Shown here piece after piece: positions 44,459-53,869 of a stretch of 64,000 nt of DNA. The notes below the pieces were generated by a model. That model was not told where the DNA came from, did no database searches, and saw nothing but the letters and a program-made list of their open reading frames with translations. The stretch covers positions 3,162,001 to 3,226,000 of the forward strand of contig OX595985.1 in NCBI GenBank assembly GCA_951394045.1, written 5' to 3'. Position 1 is the first letter of the stretch. Every line of letters starts with the position of its first letter. Origin of the DNA: Nitzschia sp. DOCU1 (taxonomy: Eukaryota > Bacillariophyta > Bacillariophyceae > Bacillariales > Bacillariaceae). The translations under genes were made by a program, and so were the position numbers.

Positions 44459-44590
44459 CAAGACAATGTCTACTTATAAAGTTAAAAGAAGACAATGTCT
44501 GGTTTTAAATCTAAAAACAGACACTGTCTGATTTTAACTCTAAAAGAAGACAATGTCTGTTTTTAACTTTAAAAAAAGACAGGGTCTACT
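44459..44590. repeat. AGACA-N-TGTCT palindrome array 2
   Basis: A second five-unit array in the same orientation and order, about 405 bp downstream of array 1, with more mutations in the last unit. Confidence 0.85.
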
Positions 44591-44760
44591 TTTAAAATAT
44601 TGCCTCAACACCGGAGAAAAGGGAGGAGCTCGCAGAATGCTATGACTGCAAGAAAACTGCGTTATCCAATCAAAATGCTTCACATTTAACTGTCGCACAT
44701 ATTAGGTCTTGTCGAAGCCCAATTCTCAACCTGTTCGCCACAAATTAATTTAATTAACAG

Positions 44761-46083
44761 GAAAAAGACAGAATACCCCGTCTTGCTGAAAAATATATCC
44801 AGAAACATTTCATTCTTCTTGCCTTGAAGCTGCTTCCCTATTATGAGCGCTGTTTGCAGCTGGTTTCCGGTCGAGTACTCTGTGCGGACAAGTCGTATAA
44901 AGTTATTCGATTCATTTTCTCTCGTGGAGCCGACAACTCAACTGTCCGGGCATTTGATTCTGTTTATTCCGTTATGAACGAGTACAACCAGATTGTTGCC
45001 ATCAATTTTGTTCGTGCTGGAGATTACGAAGAAATGGAACATATTCTGGCTGGCATCCAGCATCGGTATAAGGTACATGGCTATGAGGAGGTTCGCCTTT
45101 TTTACTCTGACTCATGCTGTCATGAATATAAAATGCTACTAAGGGCAATGCCCTCGCTTGGTGTGCGAGACCCCGCCAGGCCGCTGGACCACAATGAAGA
45201 CCAGCTGCCACTCGCTCAACTGCCTGTCCGTCCCATCCACATTACAAGTCGGGAATCATTCATAGAATCCGCCCTAAGCTTTCTACAAGAGTTGGATCAA
45301 TCTGGTACCATCATCCCCATTGGCTTTGACATCGAATGGGACTCATTGACTAGCGAAAATTTGCGATGTCAATTTCCAGAGACTGTTCAGCTAGCGATGG
45401 ACCAGCCAAATTTGCAGCGGGTAATAGTTGTGTCACTGCGCCAAACATTTCCCCAAATGATCAAGGAGGAGGATGGCAACTACCCGGTCGATCCTCGGCA
45501 ATGGTGCCAGAGCAACAGCATCCTCTGCCGCATTTTGACGCATCCAAAGGCATGGCTAGTAGGCATAGGAATTCGTGCCGACCTTAATAAACTTTCTAAG
45601 AACTTCCCCGCAGAGTTTGTTGGGGGCCCCAGGTCGCACCAAGTGGTTGATTGTCGGAGTCTGGCAGTCAAGGCATCCCTCTTGATGGCAAGTCAGAAGA
45701 AGACATCCCTTGAGGCAATGACCGCTACATTTCTAGGGCGACGACTTGACAAAAGTCTTGCTCGGTCGGTTTGGAGTGCGAGGAATCTGTCGGAGCCATG
45801 TGTAAATTACGCGGCACTTGACGCCTGGGTTGGGCTCCAGCTGTACAAGAAACTTGAAAGCCTGCGTGGGCTGCACCATGAACCAAAGGTTGAAGATTTG
45901 AAAGTTGGCGATATTGTTCGATTGTTGCCACCAACCTCAGGGCCCGTTTGTGCATTCGGAAAAATACAGTCGATCCAACGGGGTTTGACTGAAACCATCG
46001 GACCAGAAAAAAGGAAGCGGCGCTATGATCGGAGGCTTCAGCAAAAGAAGAAAGGCAAAATGCTGAGTGACAAGCAAATATAG
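44761..46083 (+). CDS. transposase-like domain fused to a DEDDy 3'-5' exonuclease
   Basis: About 440 residues, open from just after a putative splice acceptor at 44753-44760. The N-terminal third (CADKSYKVIRFIFS, VYSVMNEYNQIVAINF, GYEEVRLFYSDSCCHEY) has the pattern of an RNase H-fold transposase core, with Asp in CADKS and in YSDSCC. The second part is a DnaQ/WRN-type exonuclease: Exo I GFDIEWDSL, Exo II GIGIRADLNKL, Exo III NYAALDAW (Y-x3-D, the DEDDy class). It ends with an acidic-basic tail (EKRKRRYDRRLQQKKKG). The fusion suggests a transposon protein that processes 3' ends or gapped intermediates. The first Met in the frame lies well inside, so the 5' exon is needed for a normal start. 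Confidence 0.75.
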   Translation, partial: EKDRIPRLAEKYIQKHFILLALKLLPYYERCLQLVSGRVLCADKSYKVIRFIFSRGADNSTVRAFDSVYSVMNEYNQIVAINFVRAGDYEEMEHILAGIQHRYKVHGYEEVRLFYSDSCCHEYKMLLRAMPSLGVRDPARPLDHNEDQLPLAQLPVRPIHITSRESFIESALSFLQELDQSGTIIPIGFDIEWDSLTSENLRCQFPETVQLAMDQPNLQRVIVVSLRQTFPQMIKEEDGNYPVDPRQWCQSNSILCRILTHPKAWLVGIGIRADLNKLSKNFPAEFVGGPRSHQVVDCRSLAVKASLLMASQKKTSLEAMTATFLGRRLDKSLARSVWSARNLSEPCVNYAALDAWVGLQLYKKLESLRGLHHEPKVEDLKVGDIVRLLPPTSGPVCAFGKIQSIQRGLTETIGPEKRKRRYDRRLQQKKKGKMLSDKQI

Positions 46084-46104
46084 AGCATCAGAAGCGACAT
46101 GCAG

Positions 46105-46345
46105 CGAATGCGAGAATGCGAGAATGTGAGAACACGACAAACATGACAATGCGAGAATGCAAGAATGCGACAAACACGACAATACAAGAATGCAAGTATG
46201 CAAGAATTCAAGAACACGACAAACACGATAATGAGAGAATGCAAGAATGCGACAAACACGACAATACGAGTATGCGAGAATGGGAGAATGCAACAGCATG
46301 ACAAACATGACAATGCAAGTATGCAAGTATGCAAGAATTGGACAA
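46105..46345. repeat. degenerate minisatellite of AGAATGC/GACAAACACGACAAT units
   Basis: About 240 bp of irregular repeats with 7-8 bp sub-units (GCGAGAAT, GCAAGAAT) and longer ACGACAAACACGACAAT blocks, starting 22 bp after the exonuclease gene. Confidence 0.85.
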
Positions 46346-47381
46346 CAACGACAATGAATGGGACTCACTTGATTTGTCGTATGTGGCATGACTCCTTTGA
46401 TTGATTCAAATGACTAATTGGATCACTGCAATTCGCCTTACTACTGGGAAGTTTTCCTCTAGAAAGTAGATTGTCTATAACTCGCCAGGAACCTGTCCAA
46501 ATTCAACCCTTTCTTCATCTATCCGACTCTCTCTAACATTTGCTCGTACTGTTAGGATCTCAATGTGCTACCATGGGTATTGGAGAAGTTGATCACTTAA
46601 GCTATAACTACAGATCTATACTCTCTCTTTAAAATAGCCGGATACAGTTTCAGATGTATTTTACTGTCGCGGTTTGGGTGGTGAAAGAATGGTTGAATCT
46701 GGACCGGCCGTTGGCGAGATATCGATAAAATAGTGGTGAATAGAGAGAGCCATCAAGTAGTAAGCAATATTATTGCCTATTTTGTCTCACTACGACACAT
46801 TCATGTCTCATTCCGACACAAACAGTCATGTGCGATACCCAGTGGGTATCGCACATAGGCAGAAAATGTACACTTAACTACTATATCTTTTTGAAAAGAA
46901 CTCTAATGTCCATAGACACCATCAAATCTCCTATGTGCGTTACCCCACATGAGTAAGCAACCTGCCGATAAAACAGCCTACTTATTCTCTCTCAATACTG
47001 ATATTCTTTGTTTCCAATCCATCGAGTCGTTGGTGCGGAAATTGTTTGAGGCGGAAACTCTACGCTAAAACGGGTTGAAATGTGCCGGTACTTAAATCCC
47101 TCCATGACGTCATGTCGATAAAATATCCATATGAGCGAAAAAGGCAGCAGTGATAGAGGATAAAATAGCTTACTTATTTTCTCTCGATGCCAAAATAGAA
47201 GATAAAATGGCGTATTTTTGCTCTCTTAATGCAAATTAATTGTAATGCTGGAGTCCATCCAGTCATTTTTCATGGACACCTTAGTAGGCCCAGTAGTAAC
47301 ACAGTAGTAAAGTAGTAGTAATGCACAGTTGGACAGGTGACAGTGTCTAGTTTAGGTTTAGGTAGTATGGGTGTGAATGGA
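46346..47381. other. AT-rich intergenic region with repeats
   Basis: No gene recognised. Contains four copies of a GATAAAAYRG...TTATTYTCTCTC motif (about 46728-46751, 46971-46993, 47159-47182 and 47200-47225), a 29-bp hairpin (46828-46856) and a 42-bp direct repeat at 47024-47065. Confidence 0.6.
46828..46856. repeat. hairpin ATGTGCGATACCCA
   Basis: Perfect 14-bp arms around one base. A related CTATGTGCGTTACCCCACAT follows at about 46930. Confidence 0.85.
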
Positions 47382-49222
47382 TTATGTGGAGTTGTTTTGA
47401 AGGGTGCATTTCTCTTTGGAAGGGGGTGGGTTGATTAGTCCTTGGGTCTGGATTTTATCCATCTTGGAGCCACAGTCACGTCGTGTAGTCATGACAAAAT
47501 TGACCCTGTACAATTTGTTCTCATGACCAATGACACGGGAGTAAGAGGCACCGTAACTGTATCCTTGTCGGTGGTCGTTTTTGTAGTCCATGTGCCTGTT
47601 GAGGACTGAATTGATCTCAACAAATACATCGACATACTCAAACCTGGATCTGGAATACAAATGGCCTAGGGACATGTTGAAGGGCACAGCCATAAGGTAG
47701 GTTCTTTTTTTGTTCTGCATGATTGGTGTGGAGAAAGAGGCATCCAGAAGGGCTTGGCATTCCTCTAAGAGGGTGGCAAGCTGAAGCTGAAGGTTGATTG
47801 GCATGTATGTAGGTTCTTCGAGGAATGTATACTGTAGCAAGGGTAGATAATGGCCATTGTAGGTGATACTTTTGGGGGAGTTTGCCCCTTGGACTTGTCC
47901 AAATCCGAAGCTTGCTCTCTTTGCAACGGCATCCTCCCCAGGATCATCTCTTGATCGGGTGATACTGCCATGGTTGAGGACATATACCAGGAAGTGTCCC
48001 CAGTCAATTGTGGACAGTGTCGCATCCAAAGTAGAAAACTCTTTGGACTCAGGATAGTAGATTTTGATGTTGTCGTGTAGTAGATACTTTCCATGGCTGC
48101 ACCATTTGGCCTGAATGTGTGTATGCTTAATGTTGGCCTTTTCCATTGCTTCCGTGATAATCATCCGTTCTGAATTCAAAGCACTTCCGTGGGGTAGCAT
48201 GTGAAAGTCTTTGAAGGCGTAGAAGAGGGATTTGGTGGTGATGTCGAATGAGATATGTTCTGACACCAGTTCCAGATCACTCAGGGGACCCTTGAAGACT
48301 GATTTATCTGCTTCCTGTTGTTGGAGTCCGTGCTGGGTGGTGGCCATCTGTTGGACGTACAGATATTTGTAATACAGGGAAGGTCCATGTTGTTGCTTTG
48401 CTGTCTTGTACCTGAGACGGTCTCCTAAATGTTTGCGAGCTCTAGCAGCTTCGTAGCATTTTCGAAGAGTCCCCAACAACTGGTTTAGCTGGATATTGTG
48501 ACCAGCGATTTGGCAGATTGTCACATCCCATTCGTCCGAAGACAGTCTCTTTAGAAATTTTTTCTTTTCAGGTGGTGGGATGTCCCCGAGAGAAGGCCTT
48601 GTACAGGTCTCGGGTAATAGTTGAGCTTCCTTGAGCAGGGTGAGGGCTGTTTTGGGGGCAATTCCAACTTGGCAGGCAGCGCTGATAACGAGGCTTGGGG
48701 CTTTCATGGCACCTGTATGACGGGCTCTATCGTTGGTGATCAGAGTAGAGTCCTAGGTAGGGGATAGAGGATAAAAGGATAAAGCAACAACTTTAGGATA
48801 GAAGATGCCGATTTGGAAGGTTTTGCCAAAAGTACCATTTCGAAATAGAGTTGTCCAACCGGTGGATTGGAGGGAGGTTGGCTGGCTTGCTGCCAGATTC
48901 GTGATCCTTAAGCTTTGAAAGAATGCTGCTATTCTTGATTGGATAAGTGTAATTCAGAAGTATCCAATGAGACATATTTTTTAGTTATGGGGCATACTTT
49001 TGAATTGTCTCGTGAGTTGTGAGGTCAGTCCTATCAGCAGGAAGTTATTATATAAAACGTTGATGTTATTCAATAAGATGTTGGTTTGAACTAAGGGTAA
49101 GAAACAATAGTGATGTTAGAAGTAAAGTTTTGAATGTTATTCTCTCTTATCATTTGGTTATTCGGACTTAGGAGTCCAATGAGTCGTTGATGCGGAAAAG
49201 TTTTGTGGCGGAAACTCTACGC
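47024..49222. repeat. 42-bp direct repeats flanking an unknown gene
   Basis: GAGTCGTTGGTGCGG... at 47024-47065 and GAGTCGTTGATGCGG... at 49181-49222 match at 37 of 42 positions, both ending GGCGGAAACTCTACGC. The only gene between them is 47382-48707. Confidence 0.75.
47382..48707 (-). CDS. unrecognised 441-residue protein
   Basis: Complete frame, ATG at 48707, TAA at 47382. Soluble-looking, no signal peptide or membrane segment. Basic patch KARARKHLGDRLRYKTAKQ-like about residues 85-105. Cys residues scattered, no motif recognised. Blocks such as YYKYLYVQQMATTQH and TIDWGHFLVYVLNHG look well ordered. It lies between 42-bp direct repeats and among other unknown genes of similar style, so an element-borne origin is likely but unproven. 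Confidence 0.6.
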   Translation of the reverse strand: MKAPSLVISAACQVGIAPKTALTLLKEAQLLPETCTRPSLGDIPPPEKKKFLKRLSSDEWDVTICQIAGHNIQLNQLLGTLRKCYEAARARKHLGDRLRYKTAKQQHGPSLYYKYLYVQQMATTQHGLQQQEADKSVFKGPLSDLELVSEHISFDITTKSLFYAFKDFHMLPHGSALNSERMIITEAMEKANIKHTHIQAKWCSHGKYLLHDNIKIYYPESKEFSTLDATLSTIDWGHFLVYVLNHGSITRSRDDPGEDAVAKRASFGFGQVQGANSPKSITYNGHYLPLLQYTFLEEPTYMPINLQLQLATLLEECQALLDASFSTPIMQNKKRTYLMAVPFNMSLGHLYSRSRFEYVDVFVEINSVLNRHMDYKNDHRQGYSYGASYSRVIGHENKLYRVNFVMTTRRDCGSKMDKIQTQGLINPPPSKEKCTLQNNST

Positions 49223-49412
49223 AAATTGCCTTCAGTTTTGCCAGTAGGAACTTCATGCCTAACCTGAGGATGCCAGTAATGCGATTGAGTTGAGCTTGTT
49301 TTTGAAAAAGGCTTCTGCATTATAAGATAATACATGCATAGTTAAAGATAATAACTGCATGTTATAAGCAAAGAAAAGATGTGGGGGGGGACCACGCCCA
49401 CGCTGGCTGTAA
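48708..49412. other. intergenic region
   Basis: AT-rich with the second 42-bp repeat (49181-49222). No gene recognised. Confidence 0.55.
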
Positions 49413-49721
49413 TTGTTGGACATGCTCATTTCGTTTGAATTGTTTAGGGTACTATTCCCATTGGGACACAAGTCGGATATAACGGTCAAGTGTGTGACGT
49501 TGCATGGAACAATAAAGAGTAATCGTGTGGGAATTCTGATTGGTATGGTCCTCTTTGAAAGGTTAGCCAGGCGGTCTTTCCATGGAGAGGGGCTGACGCG
49601 GTCCATGGCTGTTGCTGTTTTGCTGTCGTCGCCTGCACATTACCTAGAGCATGGTCTAATGAGTAAAAGTAGCAGCAGTATTAACTTTCCAACCCGAAGA
49701 CCAGGAGAAGAGGATGGTTAG
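49413..49721 (+). CDS. possible small upstream gene overlapping the next
   Basis: 102 residues. It ends GAAGAGGATGGTTAG, overlapping the ATG of the next gene by 8 bp. Hydrophobic start (MLDMLISFELFRVLF). No family recognised; coding status uncertain. Confidence 0.3.
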   Translation: MLDMLISFELFRVLFPLGHKSDITVKCVTLHGTIKSNRVGILIGMVLFERLARRSFHGEGLTRSMAVAVLLSSPAHYLEHGLMSKSSSSINFPTRRPGEEDG

Positions 49722-50688
49722 CAGTTTACGTGATCAATGGAAGAAGAGGCAGTCTGTCGCTTTGAAAGAATTTTTAAGAATCGATGAGGAGAGGTTAGCT
49801 CATGAGTTGAGTGCGGGTGCCATTTTCTTCTGGAAGCCTCTTGTTCGCCTGAACGAGGAGGAGTTGGAGTTGGTAAAGAAGATTCTTTTTATGGGCGCTG
49901 TATTCATGGCAAAGATATTCAAGAAGGAGATGGTCGGAGAACAATTGTCAATTTCTGGCTGCTTCCTTGGACAGAAGTGCTTTGTCGAGGATCTTTGCAG
50001 GCACCTCTTTGGTCAGGAAGCAAGAAGGATATTACTGAAGTTATCCCAAGAAATACAGCAAGGACAATTTCTTAGAGGACCAGATTGCGCGGATCCTGTG
50101 CCCCCCATGGACGGGGAATTCTTCTGTGGTAAAGAGGTTTTCCATTCCGGATTGAAGTCTATGGTAGAGGACGTCCAGGGCACCATGGGACAAATGTACC
50201 GTGTACCCCTAAGTTTGGTGGATCTGCTGGAAGAAACTGGAGGGAGACCTGCTGGTTTGTTCAGATGCGAGTTTTTCCTATGGAGTTTGATAAGGAGGCT
50301 CTTCCCGAAAATGAAATTTTTGAAGCTATGTCTCGAGTTTTTGGCAGACGAAATCACTGATTTGGATATCGAGTACATTCTAAGTTACAGTATCTCTCCC
50401 AAAATGGTGGAGTGCATGAAAAGAGAGGAAGCATTGTTAGACAGGTATTCGTTGCATTTCTACTTCCCTTTGCAAGGGGACCGGCATTTGACATTGCATC
50501 AAGTGTGGAGTTCCAAGGGAGGTAAGCCCCGCATGAAAGATATCGTAGTGAGGGAGGGAGAGATATTTTTTTATTCATCCAATGTGTGCTTGAGCAGCAA
50601 GCATGATGCCTACCCCCACAATGTTTGCATCAAAGGAGTTATATCCCCGGAGAGGGAGTCCTGTCAGTTTGGCTACACACCAAGGTAG
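49714..50688 (+). CDS. unrecognised 324-residue protein
   Basis: Complete frame with ATG at 49714 and TAG at 50688. Basic N terminus (RDQWKKRQ), otherwise mixed helices: EELELVKKILFMGAVF, ARRILLKLSQEIQQG, CEFFLWSLIRRLFPKM. Several Cys, no recognised pattern. Same strand as the interrupted gene starting at 51356. Could be a structural or DNA-binding protein of a multi-gene element; no function assigned. Confidence 0.6.
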   Translation: MVSSLRDQWKKRQSVALKEFLRIDEERLAHELSAGAIFFWKPLVRLNEEELELVKKILFMGAVFMAKIFKKEMVGEQLSISGCFLGQKCFVEDLCRHLFGQEARRILLKLSQEIQQGQFLRGPDCADPVPPMDGEFFCGKEVFHSGLKSMVEDVQGTMGQMYRVPLSLVDLLEETGGRPAGLFRCEFFLWSLIRRLFPKMKFLKLCLEFLADEITDLDIEYILSYSISPKMVECMKREEALLDRYSLHFYFPLQGDRHLTLHQVWSSKGGKPRMKDIVVREGEIFFYSSNVCLSSKHDAYPHNVCIKGVISPERESCQFGYTPR

Positions 50689-50950
50689 AAGGTGGTAGAG
50701 CAAGAATTGGAGAAGAAGTTCTTGTCACAATTCGATCATTTGAAACCTTCCATGCTTCAGATGGTGAAAGAGAAGGAGGAGAGGAAAGTAGAAGAACTGC
50801 TGGAAAGTTTTTGTTGTCCCATCAAATTATGATGATGGCTACAGTTAACACAGGTCTAAATTCAGACATGAACGTCATATTAGTACTGTTGTTATTGTTA
50901 TCAGTTATTGTTATTATAGGGTGGTAGTGGGAGGTGGGGTCGGAAGCTTC

Positions 50951-51012
50951 AGCCTCAAAGTTGGTGCCATGGCAGAGCCCTGGCACCAACTGGAGGCGGT
51001 ACTTTTGAGGCT
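50951..51012. terminator. hairpin between convergent genes
   Basis: Nested inverted repeats GCCTCAAA/TTTGAGGC and GTTGGTGCCA/TGGCACCAAC between the stops at 50688 (+) and 51029 (-). The position suits 3'-end formation; role inferred. Confidence 0.45.
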
Positions 51013-51028
51013 TGGATGAGGATGGCTG

Positions 51029-51292
51029 TTACCAACTGTTGGGATACCCAAAGTTGTCCTTAGCAAAGGAAGCATAAGGCTCGTCAAAGAAAATTTTGGC
51101 TAGTTCAGTGCCAGCATTTGGGAAGAATGTTGCTGTTGGGGTAGGTTGGACAAGTTTGGTCATTAGCCTGCCCACATCACTGTCAAGGAACCTGTGGCAC
51201 CAAGGTTCACGGTCCTGTTCGGGGATGTCATATCTGGGCTGGTTGACTCCAACCTGGTATTGAGGAGCCAAGGTTTGTCTTCCTCTCCTCAT
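51029..51292 (-). CDS. small unrecognised protein, 87 residues
   Basis: ATG at 51292, TAA at 51029. Contains QPRYDIPEQDREPWCHRF and NAGTELAKIFFDEPYASF. No family recognised. It lies head to head with the gene starting at 51356 (64 bp apart), and could be the remaining exon of a longer gene. Confidence 0.4.
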   Translation of the reverse strand: MRRGRQTLAPQYQVGVNQPRYDIPEQDREPWCHRFLDSDVGRLMTKLVQPTPTATFFPNAGTELAKIFFDEPYASFAKDNFGYPNSW

Positions 51293-51945
51293 ATCTTCGT
51301 ACTTTCATTTAGAAAGTTTCACTTAAATAACCTATCATTGTTTGGAGGAAATTGCATGCCCAAGGTCGCTAAAACGGGGGCAAAAGAAATGAGAACCTCG
51401 CTAAAAGAAGGAGTTTGGATGCTGTATCCAGAAGGCACCACATTTTTTGGGTTTTCCGGATGGGTCTACCATCTCATCAGAAGGGAGAGGAATATGGTTG
51501 AGATGCAGCAGCAGCCGACCCAACATTACAGGGGAGCCTTGCTGGTTGATGCAGCAGGGAAATTTGTTGCTGTACCGAAATATCTAACTACTAACGAAGC
51601 TATGTTGTCCTCCTTCAGTCATGTCAGTCTGGAGACCTTACTCTATACCAACAACAACCCCAATGCTTCCTCTCAGAAGTTTCTTTGTCTTGTGTTGTTA
51701 TCTGTGAAGCATGGTCGTTCAAAAGGAGAAATGGCATTTTCCGTCAGACCAGGGGTCACCAATTACAAGAAAGCCAAAGCTGCAGTGAACTACCAGAGAA
51801 TGTTAACATTTGCAGACCCAACTTGTCCCCACCTTTGTTGTGCCGTATTCGAAGCGAAGGATGGGCTAATGACTGAGAAGGCATTGTGGAGTGAATGTCT
51901 TTCCTTTAGGTCTGAACTAAAAGTTGGCAATGGGTTCGCACTCCT

Positions 51946-52270
51946 TGTTCGATTACGGCGATTCGAATGAATGGTTTGAAGGCCATTCGGACGAGTCGAC
52001 TAGTGACTCGAATCGACTGGGTCTCATGACTCAGTACTATTCGCAGAACGACTAGGATCCGGAAGAGAGCTAGTCTTGCGGAAGCGACAAGATCGTAAAG
52101 ACTTCCGTCAAGACTCAGACTAGCTTCCGCAAGATCAGAAAATGCACGATCGAAAGATCGCAAGATTACAAAGTAGAGGCTCAAATGAGCTCATAATAAT
52201 AAAGTAATACTAAGAACCAAACGTTCTAAAAGCAAGCCCATAACCTGGTTACGAACCGGTTATTTTAACA
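51946..52270 (+). repeat. copia-2 5' LTR (325 bp)
   Basis: Pairs with 58322-58646. Confidence 0.93.
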
Positions 52271-52309
52271 CGCTTCCTCTGCGCTAACGCAACTAAATCA
52301 ACATCCACC

Positions 52310-53869
52310 ATGGCCAGTCGCTCAAGCAACCGCCAGGCTCAAAGGCGAGGTCGAGCCGCAGCCCAAGGACAAGGAGCTCCCGCTCCAGATGACCCCCCGC
52401 CACCGCTGCCTGCGGTACGACGCGGAGGAGTCGAAGAATCGAAGGAATCGGGGGAGCCGAACGAGTCGGAAGAAACAAAGCAGTCCGAGGAGTTGGAGGT
52501 CGAAAACCCCCTCGACGAAGAAGTAATGGATTCGTGGGCAGGGTTCAGCCTCACACCGGGAACCTACCAACCGGCGAGGCTACTCGACTACATCAAGAAG
52601 GAAGACTACCATCACTACAGGGACGCAACGAAGAAGCTCCATGAAGAGCTCTACGATGGAACCCCCGAAGGCTTCCAGCAGTTTATGAAGTTGCTGGGTG
52701 AACGAGCGAACGAGTTCGGTTGGGATCGCAATGACGGGATACTATGGTTGCGACCTGGTTTGAACCAAAGCCCTCTCAACATCCTCAAGGATTATGGTCA
52801 AGTCACCTTGAACCGAGTGAGGGACGTTGCTGAACTCTTTGTGACCACAAAGACGCGCAAGGCACAGGATGACCGAATGCTCTATGAGTGCATCAGTAAG
52901 TCACTGAGCACAAGCGCGAAGGCGAAGGTCAATCAATACCAGGACCTCTATATGTTTCAGAGGTCTGAAGACTGCGCCCTTCTCCCGTCAGGAATTGTGT
53001 TCCTCAAGATTCTCATCCGAGAGTCCTACTTAGACTCAAACGCCACCACCGGCATGATTCGAACCAAGCTCTCGAACCTCGACGATTACATCACTCAGGT
53101 CGGAAACGACATCCTCAAGTTCAACGCATATGTCCAGACGATGGTCGAGGGACTGAACGCACGTGGCGAGACGTCCAGCGACCTCTTATCGCACTTATTT
53201 AAGGGCTATTCGGCATGCTCGGACAGGGAGTTCGTTCGCTATATTGGCGACAAACAAAGTGACTGGGAAGAAGGGAAGCCGATGACTCCCGAGCTCTTAA
53301 TGGACCTCGCAGCCACGAGGTACAAAATACGAAAAGATAAGGAAATCTGGGAGGCCCAGAACCCTGAGGTTGAACAAATCATGGCTATGCAGGCCAAACT
53401 GAGCAAGATGCTTAAGAAGAACCGCGAAGGCGGGAACAAAAAGCAGAAGGCAAAGGAATCCCCGAAGCCCGCACTTAAGAAGAACGGGAAGTACTCCTTG
53501 AAGGCCGACAAGCGCCCTAAGTGGCTCGCCGACAACGAAGAACCCAAGAAGGACGAACTCAAGAAAGCCAAGCAGCACAATGGAAAGGACTGGTACTGGT
53601 GCGGCGTAGCTACTGGAGGCAAATGCGACGGTTGCTGGCGCTGCCACAAGCCCTCCGAATGCAAAGGCACGGCTAAAGACAAGAAGAGATCCTCCAAGGG
53701 TGATGATGCCGACGGCGACAAACCGACTAAGAAGACCAGGATCAATCCGAAAGCAATCACCATCAACGAGGCGAGAGCCAAGTTGCAAGGTGGCTACAAG
53801 GACGATGGTTACGATACGAGCGACTACGACTACGACGACGACGAAATGTCCGAGTCGGCTGATGTCTGA
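52310..53869 (+). CDS. copia-2 Gag
   Basis: 519 residues; ATG in CCACCATGGCC. N terminus Pro/Gln/Arg-rich with an acidic Glu/Ser stretch. The central helical region corresponds to capsid. The basic C-terminal part has a Cys cluster (WYWCGVATGGKCDGCWRCH ... C) acting as a zinc-knuckle substitute, then an acidic tail with DDGYDTSDYDYDDDE. It ends TGA at 53867-53869, followed immediately by CGG. Pol is open in the same frame right after, so readthrough would yield Gag-Pol. Confidence 0.9.
   Translation: MASRSSNRQAQRRGRAAAQGQGAPAPDDPPPPLPAVRRGGVEESKESGEPNESEETKQSEELEVENPLDEEVMDSWAGFSLTPGTYQPARLLDYIKKEDYHHYRDATKKLHEELYDGTPEGFQQFMKLLGERANEFGWDRNDGILWLRPGLNQSPLNILKDYGQVTLNRVRDVAELFVTTKTRKAQDDRMLYECISKSLSTSAKAKVNQYQDLYMFQRSEDCALLPSGIVFLKILIRESYLDSNATTGMIRTKLSNLDDYITQVGNDILKFNAYVQTMVEGLNARGETSSDLLSHLFKGYSACSDREFVRYIGDKQSDWEEGKPMTPELLMDLAATRYKIRKDKEIWEAQNPEVEQIMAMQAKLSKMLKKNREGGNKKQKAKESPKPALKKNGKYSLKADKRPKWLADNEEPKKDELKKAKQHNGKDWYWCGVATGGKCDGCWRCHKPSECKGTAKDKKRSSKGDDADGDKPTKKTRINPKAITINEARAKLQGGYKDDGYDTSDYDYDDDEMSESADV

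Larger units (their letters stand above)
43874..44760. other. repeat-bearing interval between the two parts of the gene
   Basis: AT-rich. Holds two arrays of AGACANTGTCT palindromes (44055-44184 and 44459-44590). A plausible 3' splice site (ATTAACAG) lies at its end. Confidence 0.6.

Noticed and set aside
44055..44590. Possible CRISPR-like array.
   Set aside because: The repeats are short palindromes with similar AT linkers, not direct repeats with unique spacers, and the DNA is eukaryotic.
46116..46404. Open frames in both strands of the minisatellite.
   Set aside because: Low-complexity repeat translation.
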